DNA of 63,370 bases from UBA3206 sp964548855 (GCA_964548855.1 CAZJSR010000009.1:1-63370); one strand, 5' to 3'. Positions 35,136 through 44,480 are shown, counted from the stretch's first letter. Made by a program: numbers and translations. Notes: generated from the letters alone by a model not told the origin.

Positions 35136-36104
35136 ATGGGTTTTTTCGGATTATTTAAATCAAAAGATAAAGTAAAAAAACAAAAATATAAAATGGGACT
35201 TCACAAAACCAGAGAAGGTGCCCTTGGTACTCTTAGTGAAATATTAAACAGTAATACTAAAATTAATGATGATTTGTTTGATTCTTTAGAAGAAATATTT
35301 ATATCTGCAGATATAGGTGTTACAACAGTAATTGATTTTATTGATAAACTTAAAGATGAAGTTTACAATAAAAAAATTACGGATGCTTCATTATTACAAG
35401 AAATAATTATTGATAAAATGTTTGAAATTTATCTTAAAGGTGAAGTTGTAAATGCGAATTTAAATATTAAACAAAATGAATTAAATGTTATATTATTTGT
35501 AGGTGTAAATGGTGTAGGTAAAACAACATCTATTGCAAAGATAGCCTATCAACTGAAAAAAGATGGAAAGAAAGTCTTGTTAGCTGCAGGAGATACATTT
35601 AGAGCTGGGGCTATTGAACAACTTTCAGAGTGGGCTAAAAGAATTGGTGTAGATATTGTTACAAAACCTGCAGGAAGTGATCCATCTGCGGTTATTTTTG
35701 ATGCGTGTGTTAAGGCTAAAAATGAAGGTTATGATGTGCTTTTATGTGATACGGCAGGAAGACTTCAAAATAAGGTTAATCTTATGAATGAATTAAATAA
35801 GATTAAGAGAGTTATAGAAATGAATGTATCTGGTGCGCCTAATGAAACACTTCTTGTGATTGATGCGACTACTGGACAAAATGGAATGGTTCAGGCTAAA
35901 GCATTTAAAGAAGCAACTAATGTAACAGGTATAGTTTTAACGAAACTTGATGGTACAGCAAAAGGTGGAATTGTACTAGCGATTAGAAATGAACTTGGAA
36001 TACCTATTAAGTATTTAGGATTAGGAGAAACATTAGACGATTTAGAACCATTTGATATTGAACAATATCTATATGGACTTTTCGCTGATTTCTTTGATAA
36101 ATAA
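35136..36104 (+). CDS. ftsY: Signal recognition particle receptor FtsY
   Basis: Membrane-associated SRP receptor GTPase. The 322-aa protein has a short basic N-terminus (MGFFGLFKSKDKVKK) in place of the long acidic domain of enteric FtsY, an N domain, and the G domain with GVNGVGKTTSIAK, AGDTFRAGAIEQL, DTAGRLQ and TKLDGTAKGG, then the closing GLGETLDDLEPF. GGAGTG precedes ATG. It leads an operon with ylxM and ffh, so all protein components of SRP targeting are made together. Confidence 0.97.
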   Translation: MGFFGLFKSKDKVKKQKYKMGLHKTREGALGTLSEILNSNTKINDDLFDSLEEIFISADIGVTTVIDFIDKLKDEVYNKKITDASLLQEIIIDKMFEIYLKGEVVNANLNIKQNELNVILFVGVNGVGKTTSIAKIAYQLKKDGKKVLLAAGDTFRAGAIEQLSEWAKRIGVDIVTKPAGSDPSAVIFDACVKAKNEGYDVLLCDTAGRLQNKVNLMNELNKIKRVIEMNVSGAPNETLLVIDATTGQNGMVQAKAFKEATNVTGIVLTKLDGTAKGGIVLAIRNELGIPIKYLGLGETLDDLEPFDIEQYLYGLFADFFDK

Positions 36105-36105
36105 T

Positions 36106-36408
36106 ATGGATATCATAAAAAGAGAAGAACTTATAGCTTTATTTGATATTTATGGTGAATTATTAACAAATAAACAAAGAGAATATTTTATAGCATATTA
36201 TTTTGAAGACTTGTCTTTAGGTGAAATTGCGCTTGATGCAGGTGTTAGTAGAAATGCTATATACGATATGTTAAAAAAAACAGAAGCTATATTAGATAAT
36301 TATGAAGTTAAATTAAAAATCCACCAAAAAAATATAAGAATATTAGAAATTATAAAAAATAATACAAGCGAAGAACTTGTTAAAATTAAAGATATTATAG
36401 AGGAGTGA
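36106..36408 (+). CDS. ylxM: YlxM family HTH protein of the SRP operon
   Basis: A 100-aa helix-turn-helix protein (sigma-70 region 4-like, LTNKQREYFIAYYFEDLSLGEI) that in streptococci and bacilli is associated with Ffh and SRP RNA. The HTH covers about residues 18-65 and a coiled tail follows. ATG 36106 starts 1 bp after the ftsY stop with no clear ribosome site, so translation is probably coupled to ftsY termination. An in-frame extension into ftsY from 36052 is possible but unsupported. ffh follows after 4 bp. Confidence 0.9.
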   Translation: MDIIKREELIALFDIYGELLTNKQREYFIAYYFEDLSLGEIALDAGVSRNAIYDMLKKTEAILDNYEVKLKIHQKNIRILEIIKNNTSEELVKIKDIIEE

Positions 36409-36412
36409 AAAT

Positions 36413-37843
36413 ATGGCATTTGATGGACTTTCAAGTCGTTTACAGATGGCTATGCGTCGTGTTACAGGACGTGGAAAAGTAAATGAGAATGATATTGAAG
36501 AAATGCTTAGAGAAGTACGTCTTTCTTTACTTGAGGCTGACGTAAATTTTAAAGTTGTTAAAGAATTTCTTGCGGGAGTAAAGGAAGAAGCTTTAGGTGA
36601 AAAGATTTTAAAAGGTCTTAATCCGGGACAACAAGTTGTTAAAATTGTTCGTGAACAATTACGTAAGACTTTAGGTAGTGAAACAGTAGAACTTAATTTG
36701 AAAAAAGATGGTATGACAGTTATCATGATGGCTGGTCTTCAAGGTGCTGGTAAGACTACTACTGTTGGAAAGATTGCGTCATTTTATCGTAAAAAACACG
36801 GGAAAACTCCTTTTTTAATTGCTGCGGATATTTATCGTCCAGCGGCTGTTGATCAATTAAAACAAATTGGTAAGCAATTAAATATTCCTGTATTTGATAT
36901 GGGGACAAAAGAAAAAGCTCAAAAAATTGTTAAAGAAGGACTTAAAGCTGCAAAAGAAGCAAATGCTGATTTTGTTATAATAGATACTGCCGGTCGTCTT
37001 CATATTGATGAGGAATTAATGCATGAATTGGTAGATATAAAAGAACTTGCATCTCCAGATGAAATATTATTAACTGTAGATGCGATGACTGGTCAAGATG
37101 CGGTAAACGTTGCTAAAACATTTAATGAATATTTAAGTGTTACAGGTGTCGTACTTACAAAGATGGACGGAGATACAAGAGGTGGTGCTGCGCTATCAAT
37201 AAAGAGTATAACAGGTGTTCCTATTAAACTTTCATGTAATGGTGAAAAATTAGACGCTATTGAAGTTTTCCATCCTGATAGATTAGCAGATCGTATTTTA
37301 GGTATGGGCGATATGTTATCATTTATTGATACAGTAACTGAAAATATCGATGAAGATGAAATGATGAGCATGGCTGAAAAGCTAATGAGTAATAAATTCA
37401 ATTATAATGATTTGTTAAAACAAATGAAAATGATTAAAAGAATGGGATCTATCTCAAAACTTTTAGGATTTTTACCAGGTATGAAGCAATTAAAAGATGC
37501 TGCATCTCAAGTAGATGATAAACAACTTGATTTTATTACTTGTATTATTTCATCGATGACAGAAGAAGAACGTAAAAATCCAGAATTAATTGATCAATCA
37601 GCTAAACGTCGTGAAAGAATTGCTAGAGGATCAGGACGTAGTGTTATGGAAGTAAATAAACTTCGTCAAATGTTAGATGCTCAAAAAAAGACAATGAAAC
37701 AAATGTCAAAAATGTCAGAAACTGACATGCAAAAAATGCAAGCAAACCTTCAAAATGGTCGTATGCCTGGAGGTATGACGCAAAATTATGGTGCTTCTAA
37801 GGGTAAAGGTAAAGGAAGAGGCCAAGGAAAAATATTTAGATAA
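36413..37843 (+). CDS. ffh: Signal recognition particle protein Ffh
   Basis: SRP54 homologue that binds signal sequences on the ribosome with 4.5S/scRNA. The 476-aa protein has the N domain, the G domain (MAGLQGAGKTTTVGK, AADIYRPAAVDQL, DTAGRLHIDEEL, TKMDGDTRGGAA) and the methionine-rich M domain (about 300-450) with the RNA-binding GSGRSVMEVNKL. The tail is Gly/Lys-rich (KGKGRGQGK). GAGGAGTG precedes ATG. Codon use is richer in CGT than neighbours, as in a highly expressed gene. Confidence 0.98.
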   Translation: MAFDGLSSRLQMAMRRVTGRGKVNENDIEEMLREVRLSLLEADVNFKVVKEFLAGVKEEALGEKILKGLNPGQQVVKIVREQLRKTLGSETVELNLKKDGMTVIMMAGLQGAGKTTTVGKIASFYRKKHGKTPFLIAADIYRPAAVDQLKQIGKQLNIPVFDMGTKEKAQKIVKEGLKAAKEANADFVIIDTAGRLHIDEELMHELVDIKELASPDEILLTVDAMTGQDAVNVAKTFNEYLSVTGVVLTKMDGDTRGGAALSIKSITGVPIKLSCNGEKLDAIEVFHPDRLADRILGMGDMLSFIDTVTENIDEDEMMSMAEKLMSNKFNYNDLLKQMKMIKRMGSISKLLGFLPGMKQLKDAASQVDDKQLDFITCIISSMTEEERKNPELIDQSAKRRERIARGSGRSVMEVNKLRQMLDAQKKTMKQMSKMSETDMQKMQANLQNGRMPGGMTQNYGASKGKGKGRGQGKIFR

Positions 37844-37860
37844 TTTTAGGATGTGATTTT

Positions 37861-38742
37861 ATGAAGATGCTAGCATCTATAAAATCATTTTCTCATTTTA
37901 AGGCAATAGAAAATTATATTGATGGTGTAGTTATTTCAAATCAAGAATTTTCACCTGTAGTTAATGATAGTTTTTTAGTTGAGGAAATGATTACTATAAT
38001 TAAATATGCAAATGAAAAGAATAAAGATGTAGTTATAGATATTACCTCAATGTTTACTAACGATATAATGGATAAACTATTAGTATTTGTAAAGAATTTT
38101 ATTAATTATAATTGCTTATTCTTATATTCAGATATAGGTGTTTTTACACTTCTAAAAGAATTGGGAGTAGAAAATAGAGGAATATATGATCCTAAAACGA
38201 TGATTACTAATAGCTATGATTTGAATTTATATTTATCATGTAACATGAAGGCATGTTCTATTTCTGAGGAGATTCCTTTAAGTGATGTTAAATTAATTAA
38301 TTCTAAAAAGAATGGAGCTATTTGGTATAAAGCATTTGGATATCATCAAATGTTTCATTCAAAAAGAAAATTAATATCAACATATTTCGAATTCATTGGT
38401 GAAGATAAGAAAATAGATAATCTAAATAGTTTTTTAAAAGAAGAAACTAGAGACGATAAATATCATATTGTTGAAAATTCTCATGGTACTTTGTTATATC
38501 GCTCATATGTAATTAGTACCTTAAAAGAAATTGATATTATTAAAGAAATTGATTATTTATTCTTAGACTCTATTTTTATAGAGGAATCATTATTTAATGA
38601 GGCAGTTAAAATATATTACAATACTTTAAATGGAAACATGAATTTAGATAACGCATTAATTAAATTAAATGAAATGTTTCATATCGAAGATGGATTCATG
38701 TATGAAGATACTGTTTATGTAAAACCGGAGGTAAAAAGATAA
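37861..38742 (+). CDS. trhP1: U32-family TrhP1-like protein (YrrN)
   Basis: A 293-aa protein. Its end abuts the U32 peptidase-like gene downstream, and KELGVENRGIYDPKTMITN resembles the N-terminal barrel part of small U32 proteins. In Bacillus the pair yrrN-yrrO (trhP1-trhP2) is needed for prephenate-dependent hydroxylation of wobble uridine 34 in tRNA. This copy lacks the Cys motif typical of full U32 enzymes, as expected for the smaller partner. The call rests on gene pairing and length; moderately sure. The next gene starts at the same base as its stop. Confidence 0.72.
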   Translation: MKMLASIKSFSHFKAIENYIDGVVISNQEFSPVVNDSFLVEEMITIIKYANEKNKDVVIDITSMFTNDIMDKLLVFVKNFINYNCLFLYSDIGVFTLLKELGVENRGIYDPKTMITNSYDLNLYLSCNMKACSISEEIPLSDVKLINSKKNGAIWYKAFGYHQMFHSKRKLISTYFEFIGEDKKIDNLNSFLKEETRDDKYHIVENSHGTLLYRSYVISTLKEIDIIKEIDYLFLDSIFIEESLFNEAVKIYYNTLNGNMNLDNALIKLNEMFHIEDGFMYEDTVYVKPEVKR

Positions 38743-39935
38743 TGCGAAATATAGAATTACTTGCACCTGCTGGTGACCTTGAAAAATTAAAAATTGCTGT
38801 AATGTATGGCGCTAATGCTGTATTTATTGGTGGCAAGCAATTTTCTTTAAGAAGTAGAGCTTCGAATTTTACTTATGAAGACATTAAAGAAGGCTGCACA
38901 TTTGCACATGAGCATAATGCGAAGGTGCATGTTACTTGTAATATATTACCTCATGAATCTGATATGTCAGGACTTATAGAGCATTTAAAAAAACTTGAAG
39001 AATGTGGTGTTGATGCGATTATTTGTGCATCTATCTATATATTAAAGTGTGTAAAAGAATATACCAAAATGGAAGCTCATGTATCTACTCAAGAATCATC
39101 TATTAATTCTAATACTGTTAAATTTTGGACCGATCTTAAAGCAGATAGAGTTGTATTAGGAAGAGAATTATCAATAGAAGAAATTAAAGATATATGTGAT
39201 AAATCACCTGTTGATATAGAAGCGTTTATTCACGGTGGTATGTGTGTGAGTTATAGCGGAAGATGTATGTTATCAAACAACATGACAAACAGAGATGCAA
39301 ACCGTGGGGGATGTGCTCACTCATGTAGATGGAATTATGATTTATATATTAATGATAATAAAATTAATCCAGAGGGTACATATTTTGCGATGTCAAGTAA
39401 AGATTTATGTGCTATAAATGATATTCCTAAAATGATAGATGCAGGAGTGGATTCTTTTAAAATAGAAGGAAGAATGAAAAGTCTTCATTATATTGCGACT
39501 GTTGTTAAAGCATATAGACAAATAATTGATGAATATTTAACTACTGGAAAAGTTCTTGATTTTAAGAAATATGAAAATGATATAAAAAAGGCAGAAAACA
39601 GACTTACTTCATATGGATTCTTACACGGAAATATAGGAATTACAGAACAACTTTATAACCTTCGTAGTGAACAACCTACTCAAGAATTTGTAGGTATTGT
39701 TAGTAGTTATGATAAGATAAATAAGATTGCGTATGTAGAGGAAAGAAATTTCTTTTTACCTAATTCATGTCTAGAAATATTTGGACCTAATAAAGATTCT
39801 ATATTAATAGACATTAAAGAAATATACGATGAAGAAGGAAATATATTAGATGCCGCAAGACATCCTGGCCAAATAGTTAATTTTAAATGCGATATAGAAC
39901 TTGAAGCATATGATATGATAAGGATAAAAAAATAA
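38742..39935 (+). CDS. trhP2: U32-family tRNA hydroxylation protein TrhP2 (YrrO)
   Basis: A 397-aa U32 protein needed for 5-hydroxyuridine at tRNA position 34. It opens ELLAPAGDLEKLKIAV, and carries the U32 signature EAFIHGGMCVSYSGRC followed by further Cys residues in GGCAHSCRW that may hold an iron-sulfur cluster, then DSFKIEGRMKSLHYIA and the C-terminal beta domain. The ATG overlaps the TAATG of trhP1. Older annotations call it a collagenase-like peptidase; the tRNA role is the established one in Bacillus and E. coli relatives. Confidence 0.9.
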   Translation: MRNIELLAPAGDLEKLKIAVMYGANAVFIGGKQFSLRSRASNFTYEDIKEGCTFAHEHNAKVHVTCNILPHESDMSGLIEHLKKLEECGVDAIICASIYILKCVKEYTKMEAHVSTQESSINSNTVKFWTDLKADRVVLGRELSIEEIKDICDKSPVDIEAFIHGGMCVSYSGRCMLSNNMTNRDANRGGCAHSCRWNYDLYINDNKINPEGTYFAMSSKDLCAINDIPKMIDAGVDSFKIEGRMKSLHYIATVVKAYRQIIDEYLTTGKVLDFKKYENDIKKAENRLTSYGFLHGNIGITEQLYNLRSEQPTQEFVGIVSSYDKINKIAYVEERNFFLPNSCLEIFGPNKDSILIDIKEIYDEEGNILDAARHPGQIVNFKCDIELEAYDMIRIKK

Positions 39936-40609
39936 TGTTAATTAATGTTGGAAATTTCAAGTTAGAAGTAGTACAAATTGTAAAGAAAACTAATAAGAAT
40001 ATTCATATAAGATTAAAGAATGGTAATATTGTGATTTCAACGCCTGTCATGCTTAATTATAATGAAGTTATTTCTATGATAAATCCTATAGAAAATAAAA
40101 TAATAAGTTTAATTAATAATAAAGAAAAAAGTGAAACGATTCATTATCTAGGTAAAGAATATAAAATTGATATTGTAGAATCAAATGAATTTAACGTTTA
40201 TTTAACGGAAGATACACTGGTTGTTAAAACTAAGTATCTTAATGATGAGGTTATATCTAAGTTAATTAAACAATTTTATATATATAATATGGAAAAATAT
40301 GTGCTAAGTGTATTTGATGATATATTTAGTACATATAAAGATTTATCTATAGAAAAGCCAAAGTTGGTTTTTAAATATACAAAATCTTTTTTTGGAAAAT
40401 GTTATCCTAAAAAAAAATATATCGAATATAGTGGGATTTGTATGAAATATCATCCTATGTATATTAATTTGATAATTCATCATGAGATATGTCATTTTAA
40501 ATATTTAGGACATCAAAATGACTTTTATAGTTATTTTGAAAATCACTTTCCAAATGCGAAAAAAATACAACATGAATTAAGAAGTTTAAAATATAATGAT
40601 AAATACTAA
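39935..40609 (+). CDS. YgjP-like metallopeptidase domain protein
   Basis: A 224-aa protein of the DUF45/YgjP family. The zinc motif is HHEICHFKYLGH followed by NDFYSYF, giving the HExxH...H spacing of the family, and a conserved YCPKxxIE-like strand is replaced by PKKKYIEYSG. The family is a putative WSS1-like protease, but substrates in bacteria are not established. ATG overlaps the stop of trhP2 in TAATG, so it is in the same operon. greA follows from its own promoter. Confidence 0.82.
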   Translation: MLINVGNFKLEVVQIVKKTNKNIHIRLKNGNIVISTPVMLNYNEVISMINPIENKIISLINNKEKSETIHYLGKEYKIDIVESNEFNVYLTEDTLVVKTKYLNDEVISKLIKQFYIYNMEKYVLSVFDDIFSTYKDLSIEKPKLVFKYTKSFFGKCYPKKKYIEYSGICMKYHPMYINLIIHHEICHFKYLGHQNDFYSYFENHFPNAKKIQHELRSLKYNDKY

Positions 40610-40616
40610 TAAGTAT

Positions 40617-40645
40617 TTGATTTTTTTAAATGTTATTGATATAAT
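40617..40645 (+). promoter_or_regulatory. Promoter of greA
   Basis: TTGATT, exactly 17 bp, TATAAT, with TG one base upstream (extended -10 TGATATAAT). It lies 28 bp before the greA start. Confidence 0.75.
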
Positions 40646-40673
40646 ATATTAGTATAAAAATGGAGGAATGACC

Positions 40674-41144
40674 ATGAATAAACAAGTTTATGAAGTTACA
40701 CAAGACGGTTTAGAAGACCTAAAATCAGAATTACGTAATATTAAAGAAGTATTAATTCCTGCGAACGTGGAAGCATTAGTCGCAGCACGTGGACAAGGAG
40801 ACTTATCTGAAAATGCAGATTATGATGCAGCTCGTGAGGAACAAGCACGTTTAGATCAAAGAGTAAAAGAACTAGAAGCGTATATTAAAAATGCGAAAAT
40901 TATTGAAAATGTAGTATCAGATGTTGTAGTGACTGGTTCAAAGGTTAATATTACTTATCTTGATTTAAATAAAACATTTGATTACCAAATTGTAGGTACA
41001 ATTCAAGCTAGTCCAATAGAGGGAAAAATTTCTAATGAAGCTCCTCTTGGAAAAGGATTATTAGGAAAAAAAGCTGGAGAAGTTGTCCTTATTCAAAGTG
41101 AAACTGGTAAAGACCATCAAGTAAGAATTAATAGTATTAAGTAA
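40674..41144 (+). CDS. greA: Transcription elongation factor GreA
   Basis: Rescues backtracked RNA polymerase by stimulating transcript cleavage. The 156-aa protein has the N-terminal coiled coil with the acidic tip GDLSENADYDAAREEQ and the C-terminal FKBP-like domain with EAPLGKGLLGKKAGE. ATG 40674 is chosen; the ATG at 40668 directly abuts the GGAGGA ribosome site. A promoter and terminator make it monocistronic. In Bacillus greA also lies after the trhP (yrrMNO-udk) cluster. Confidence 0.96.
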   Translation: MNKQVYEVTQDGLEDLKSELRNIKEVLIPANVEALVAARGQGDLSENADYDAAREEQARLDQRVKELEAYIKNAKIIENVVSDVVVTGSKVNITYLDLNKTFDYQIVGTIQASPIEGKISNEAPLGKGLLGKKAGEVVLIQSETGKDHQVRINSIK

Positions 41145-41145
41145 T

Positions 41146-41170
41146 AAAAAAGAGTTTCAACTCTTTTTTT
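41146..41170. terminator. Bidirectional terminator between greA and sigK
   Basis: AAAAAAGAGT, loop TTCA, ACTCTTTTTTT, with A and T runs on both strands. Confidence 0.82.
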
Positions 41171-41840
41171 ATTCTTTATCAAGCAATTCTAAATATAATT
41201 TTATAAGCGCTCTTTTTTCAATTCTTGATACATATGAACGTGAAATATTTAATTCTTTAGATATTTCTTTTTGTGTTTGTATTTTAGTATTATTTAAGCC
41301 AAATCTTCTATTTATAATATCTATTTCTCTATCATTTAGTATATTTAGAGCTTCAAGTAATTTAGATATTTTCGCTTCATGACATAACTCATCAATAACT
41401 GATGGACTATCATCTTTGATAATGTCAATTAATTCAATATCATTTCCATCTTTATCTTCTCCAATAGAGTTATATAAATATGTGTAATTATTTTTATTTT
41501 TATTGCTTCTAATACTCATTAAAATTTCATTTTCGATACATCGAGCGACATATGTTGCGAGTTTATTATTATGCTCTAATTTGAATGAATCGATTCCTTT
41601 TATTAAACCAATAATACCTATACTAAGTATGTCATCTTTATCTTCATTTATATTGTCATATTTTTTTGCAATATGCGCAACTAATCTTAAATTATGTTCG
41701 ATTAATTTACTACGAGCATTCATATCACCATCCTTCATTAACAGTAAATAATAGATTTCCATATCATCAGAAAGTTTTGGAGGATATGATTCACTTTTAA
41801 TCGCTCCGAAAAAAGGCAGTAAAAATACTAAACTAAACAC
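41169..41840 (-). CDS. sigK: Sporulation sigma factor SigK-like
   Basis: A 223-aa sigma-70 family factor for late mother-cell sporulation genes. It has region 2 (EHNLRLVAHIAKKYDN, GLIKGIDSF, YVARCIENEIL) and region 4 with SRSYVSRIEKRALIKL, which matches SigK more closely than SigE. The first roughly 20 residues (VFLLPFFGAIKSES) are hydrophobic and resemble a pro-sequence removed by the SpoIVFB protease. GTG 41840 has AAAGGGG 8 bp upstream. The gene is uninterrupted, so no skin-like element is present. It is divergent from yqeG. Confidence 0.88.
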   Translation of the reverse strand: MFSLVFLLPFFGAIKSESYPPKLSDDMEIYYLLLMKDGDMNARSKLIEHNLRLVAHIAKKYDNINEDKDDILSIGIIGLIKGIDSFKLEHNNKLATYVARCIENEILMSIRSNKNKNNYTYLYNSIGEDKDGNDIELIDIIKDDSPSVIDELCHEAKISKLLEALNILNDREIDIINRRFGLNNTKIQTQKEISKELNISRSYVSRIEKRALIKLYLELLDKE

Positions 41841-41897
41841 ATAAAAATCCCCTTTAAAAAAAATAATAAATAGTATATAATCAATATGGTGATTATA

Positions 41898-42476
41898 ATG
41901 ATAGAATACTTTTTTAATATTAAAAAGTTTATACCAGAAGAATACTATACGACAATTTATGACATTGATTACAATAAATTATATGATATGGGTAAAAGAT
42001 TAATACTAACAGATTTAGATAATACTTTAATTTCTTATAAAGAAAAAGAACCTACAAAAGAATTAATTGAATGGAAAAATAAGTTAGAACAAATGGGATT
42101 TGAAATAATTATTTGTTCTAATAATAAAAAAAATAGAGTATCTTCTTTTTCAAATAAATTAGGGTTAAAATATGTATATAAAGCAAAAAAACCTTTAAAA
42201 TGTGGTCTTAAGAAGGCTATTAAGCTTGCGAGTAGAAAATATAGTAGGGATGAAATTGTAGAAATTGGTGATCAAATAATGACAGACCAATTTGGATCAA
42301 AAAGAATGAAACTATATACTATTATGGTGAAAAATATAGATCCTAAAACAGAAATATGGACTACTAGATTTAATAGAAGACTAGAAAATAAGATATTAAG
42401 AAGAATAAAAAAGAAATATCCTTCTTTATATAAAGAAAAATTAGAAAGATATGTGAGTGAAAAAATTGCAAGTTAA
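41898..42476 (+). CDS. yqeG: YqeG family HAD-IIIA phosphatase
   Basis: A 192-aa HAD protein with motif I LTDLDNTLISY, motif II IICSNN and motif IV GDQIMTDQFG, the pattern of the YqeG/phosphatidylglycerophosphatase-like group. The YqeG role is not settled; some relatives dephosphorylate phosphatidylglycerophosphate. I chose ATG 41898, preceded by GGTGAT, over 41886, which has no site. It begins the yqeG-yqeH-yqeK-rsfS cluster typical of Bacilli; its end overlaps yqeH. Confidence 0.9.
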   Translation: MIEYFFNIKKFIPEEYYTTIYDIDYNKLYDMGKRLILTDLDNTLISYKEKEPTKELIEWKNKLEQMGFEIIICSNNKKNRVSSFSNKLGLKYVYKAKKPLKCGLKKAIKLASRKYSRDEIVEIGDQIMTDQFGSKRMKLYTIMVKNIDPKTEIWTTRFNRRLENKILRRIKKKYPSLYKEKLERYVSEKIAS

Positions 42477-43572
42477 AAAATGTGTTGGCTGTGGTGCCGT
42501 TTTACAAACTGAATATAAAGATTCTATAGGTTATGTACCAAGTATTTCAAATGATATTAATAAACCTTGTTACTGCAAAAGATGTTTTAGATTAAATCAT
42601 TATAATGAAATGCCTAAAATACTTGCCAATCCAGAAGATTATTTAAATGTTTTAAATGGTTGTTTAAAGAAAAATGGACTTGTTGTGCTGATTGTTGATC
42701 TTTTTGATTTTACGGGTACATTTATTCCGAATATAATTGATCATTTAAGAAATAAAAATGTTATTCTTGTCGCCAATAAACTAGATTTACTGCCTAAAAG
42801 TGTTAATGTTGGTAAAATAGTAGATTGGTTAAGTTATATGGTTAATAGGATGTTTTTTAGAGTAGACGCAATACACGTAGTGTCATCTAAAAAAGGGTAT
42901 TATCTTGATGAACTTATGAATACAATAGATATCGCTAGAAAAGGTCGTGATGTTTATTTTGTTGGATGTGCAAATGTTGGTAAGTCATCTTTAATAAATG
43001 GACTTTTAAAAAGATTTACTACTAGAACAGATGATTTAATATCAACCTCAGAAATTCCAGGGACGACTTTAGACACTATTAATATACCATTTTTTGAAGA
43101 TAATAAAGCTTTTATTGATACACCAGGTTTAATTAATGTTAATAATATTTTTTCAAAAATCTTACCTGCGTCATATAAAAAAATCTTACCTAAAAATGAA
43201 ATCAAACCAATTACATATCAAATTAAGGAAGGAAATTGTGTATATGTTTCAGGTCTTGCGATTTTTGATTTAGTAAGTGGTAGCGATGTAAGTATGACAT
43301 GTTATTTTTCAAATGATTTATTAATACATAGATCTAAGAGTGATAAAATGGAAGAATTTTTAGATAAACACCTAGGTGAACTCTTAAATCCACCAACGTT
43401 AGATGAAAAAGATTTATTAGAATATGAAGAAAAAACGTTTAACGTATCTCAAAAAAAAGATATTGTAATATCAGGTCTTGGATTTATTACAGTTAATAAA
43501 GATTGTGTTATTAAAGTAAAACTCATAAAGAATACGGATGTGTTTATAAGAAATGCAATTATCGGAGGATAA
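42457..43572 (+). CDS. yqeH: Ribosome biogenesis GTPase YqeH
   Basis: Circularly permuted GTPase needed for 30S assembly. The 371-aa protein begins with a zinc finger (CVGCGAVLQ then CYCKRCFRL), then G4 ANKLDLLP, G1 GCANVGKSS, G3 DTPGL and a C-terminal RNA-binding domain. GTG 42457 overlaps the end of yqeG; a TTG at 42466 is a possible alternative. aroE, yhbY and nadD, which lie between yqeH and yqeK in Bacillus, are absent. Confidence 0.93.
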   Translation: MKKLQVKKCVGCGAVLQTEYKDSIGYVPSISNDINKPCYCKRCFRLNHYNEMPKILANPEDYLNVLNGCLKKNGLVVLIVDLFDFTGTFIPNIIDHLRNKNVILVANKLDLLPKSVNVGKIVDWLSYMVNRMFFRVDAIHVVSSKKGYYLDELMNTIDIARKGRDVYFVGCANVGKSSLINGLLKRFTTRTDDLISTSEIPGTTLDTINIPFFEDNKAFIDTPGLINVNNIFSKILPASYKKILPKNEIKPITYQIKEGNCVYVSGLAIFDLVSGSDVSMTCYFSNDLLIHRSKSDKMEEFLDKHLGELLNPPTLDEKDLLEYEEKTFNVSQKKDIVISGLGFITVNKDCVIKVKLIKNTDVFIRNAIIGG

Positions 43573-44470
43573 AATTAAAGAAATATATACATGTGTTTAT
43601 AATAAGTATAAAGATACACATGCTAATAGATTTAGACATATCGAAGGTGTATGTAAAATGGCTTCACTATTAGCACAAAAATATAATGTATCAGTAGATG
43701 ATGCCGTAATTTCAGCATTACTTCATGATTATTATAAATATGAAACAATAGAAGAAATGCGTTTATATTTAGACGACGAAAAATTGATAGAAGAGTGTGA
43801 TAAGTACCCATTTTTATATCATGCATATTGTAGTGCAAAGGCAGCTAAAGAAAAATTCCATATAGAAAATAATGATATAATAAACGCTATATTTAATCAT
43901 GTATTTGGTAGAACTAATATGTCTTTACTTGAAGAGATTATAATGATTAGTGACTATACAGAAGAAAATAGACAATATGAATCTTGTGTTAAATGTAGAG
44001 AAATATTATTGACCAAAGGGATTAATGAGGCTATTTATTATTCTTTGTTAAAAACAAAGGAACATATAGAAAATTTAGGAGAAAAATTACATCCTATACA
44101 GGAAAAAGTTTTAAAAGAATACGAGGAGAAAGTTATGTTAAAAACAATTATTAATTCATTAGATAAAGTTAAAGCAACAGATATAGTTATTTACGATATG
44201 AAAGGATACTCACCTTTATTTGATTATATACTAATATCTACAGTAGATTCTTCAAGACAATCAGATGCGGCTACATCATATCTTAAAGAAGATTTAGAAG
44301 CATCGGGATTTGATGTAAGAAATATTGAAGGAAAGTCTACAGCATGGGTTTTAGTAGATTGTCATGAAGTATTAGTACATGTATTTACAAAAGAAGAAAG
44401 AGAATACTTTGGACTTGAAAAAATGTATATGGATATTCCTACTGTTTCAATTGATGAACTACGAAAGTAG
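43553..44470 (+). CDS. yqeK-rsfS: Fused YqeK HD-domain hydrolase and RsfS ribosome silencing factor
   Basis: One 305-aa frame covering two usually separate proteins. Residues 1-190 are YqeK: HD motifs RFRHIEGV, ALLHDYYKYE and NHVFGRTNMSLLEEII, the pattern of the enzyme that hydrolyses symmetric Ap4A to ADP. Residues about 195-305 are RsfS: ATDIVIYDMKGYS, STVDSSRQSDA, EGKSTAWVLVDCHEV and YFGLEKMY. RsfS binds uL14 and blocks subunit joining. No stop separates the two, but a strong ribosome site and an in-frame ATG at 44135 sit at the junction. The start overlaps yqeH by 20 bp. Confidence 0.88.
   Translation: MQLSEDKIKEIYTCVYNKYKDTHANRFRHIEGVCKMASLLAQKYNVSVDDAVISALLHDYYKYETIEEMRLYLDDEKLIEECDKYPFLYHAYCSAKAAKEKFHIENNDIINAIFNHVFGRTNMSLLEEIIMISDYTEENRQYESCVKCREILLTKGINEAIYYSLLKTKEHIENLGEKLHPIQEKVLKEYEEKVMLKTIINSLDKVKATDIVIYDMKGYSPLFDYILISTVDSSRQSDAATSYLKEDLEASGFDVRNIEGKSTAWVLVDCHEVLVHVFTKEEREYFGLEKMYMDIPTVSIDELRK
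44123..44137 (+). promoter_or_regulatory. Internal ribosome site and ATG for separate RsfS
   Basis: GAGGAG lies 6 bp before an in-frame ATG at 44135, exactly at the start of the RsfS domain. It would give a separate 111-aa RsfS in addition to the fusion. Confidence 0.6.
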
Positions 44471-44480
44471 TATATAAATC

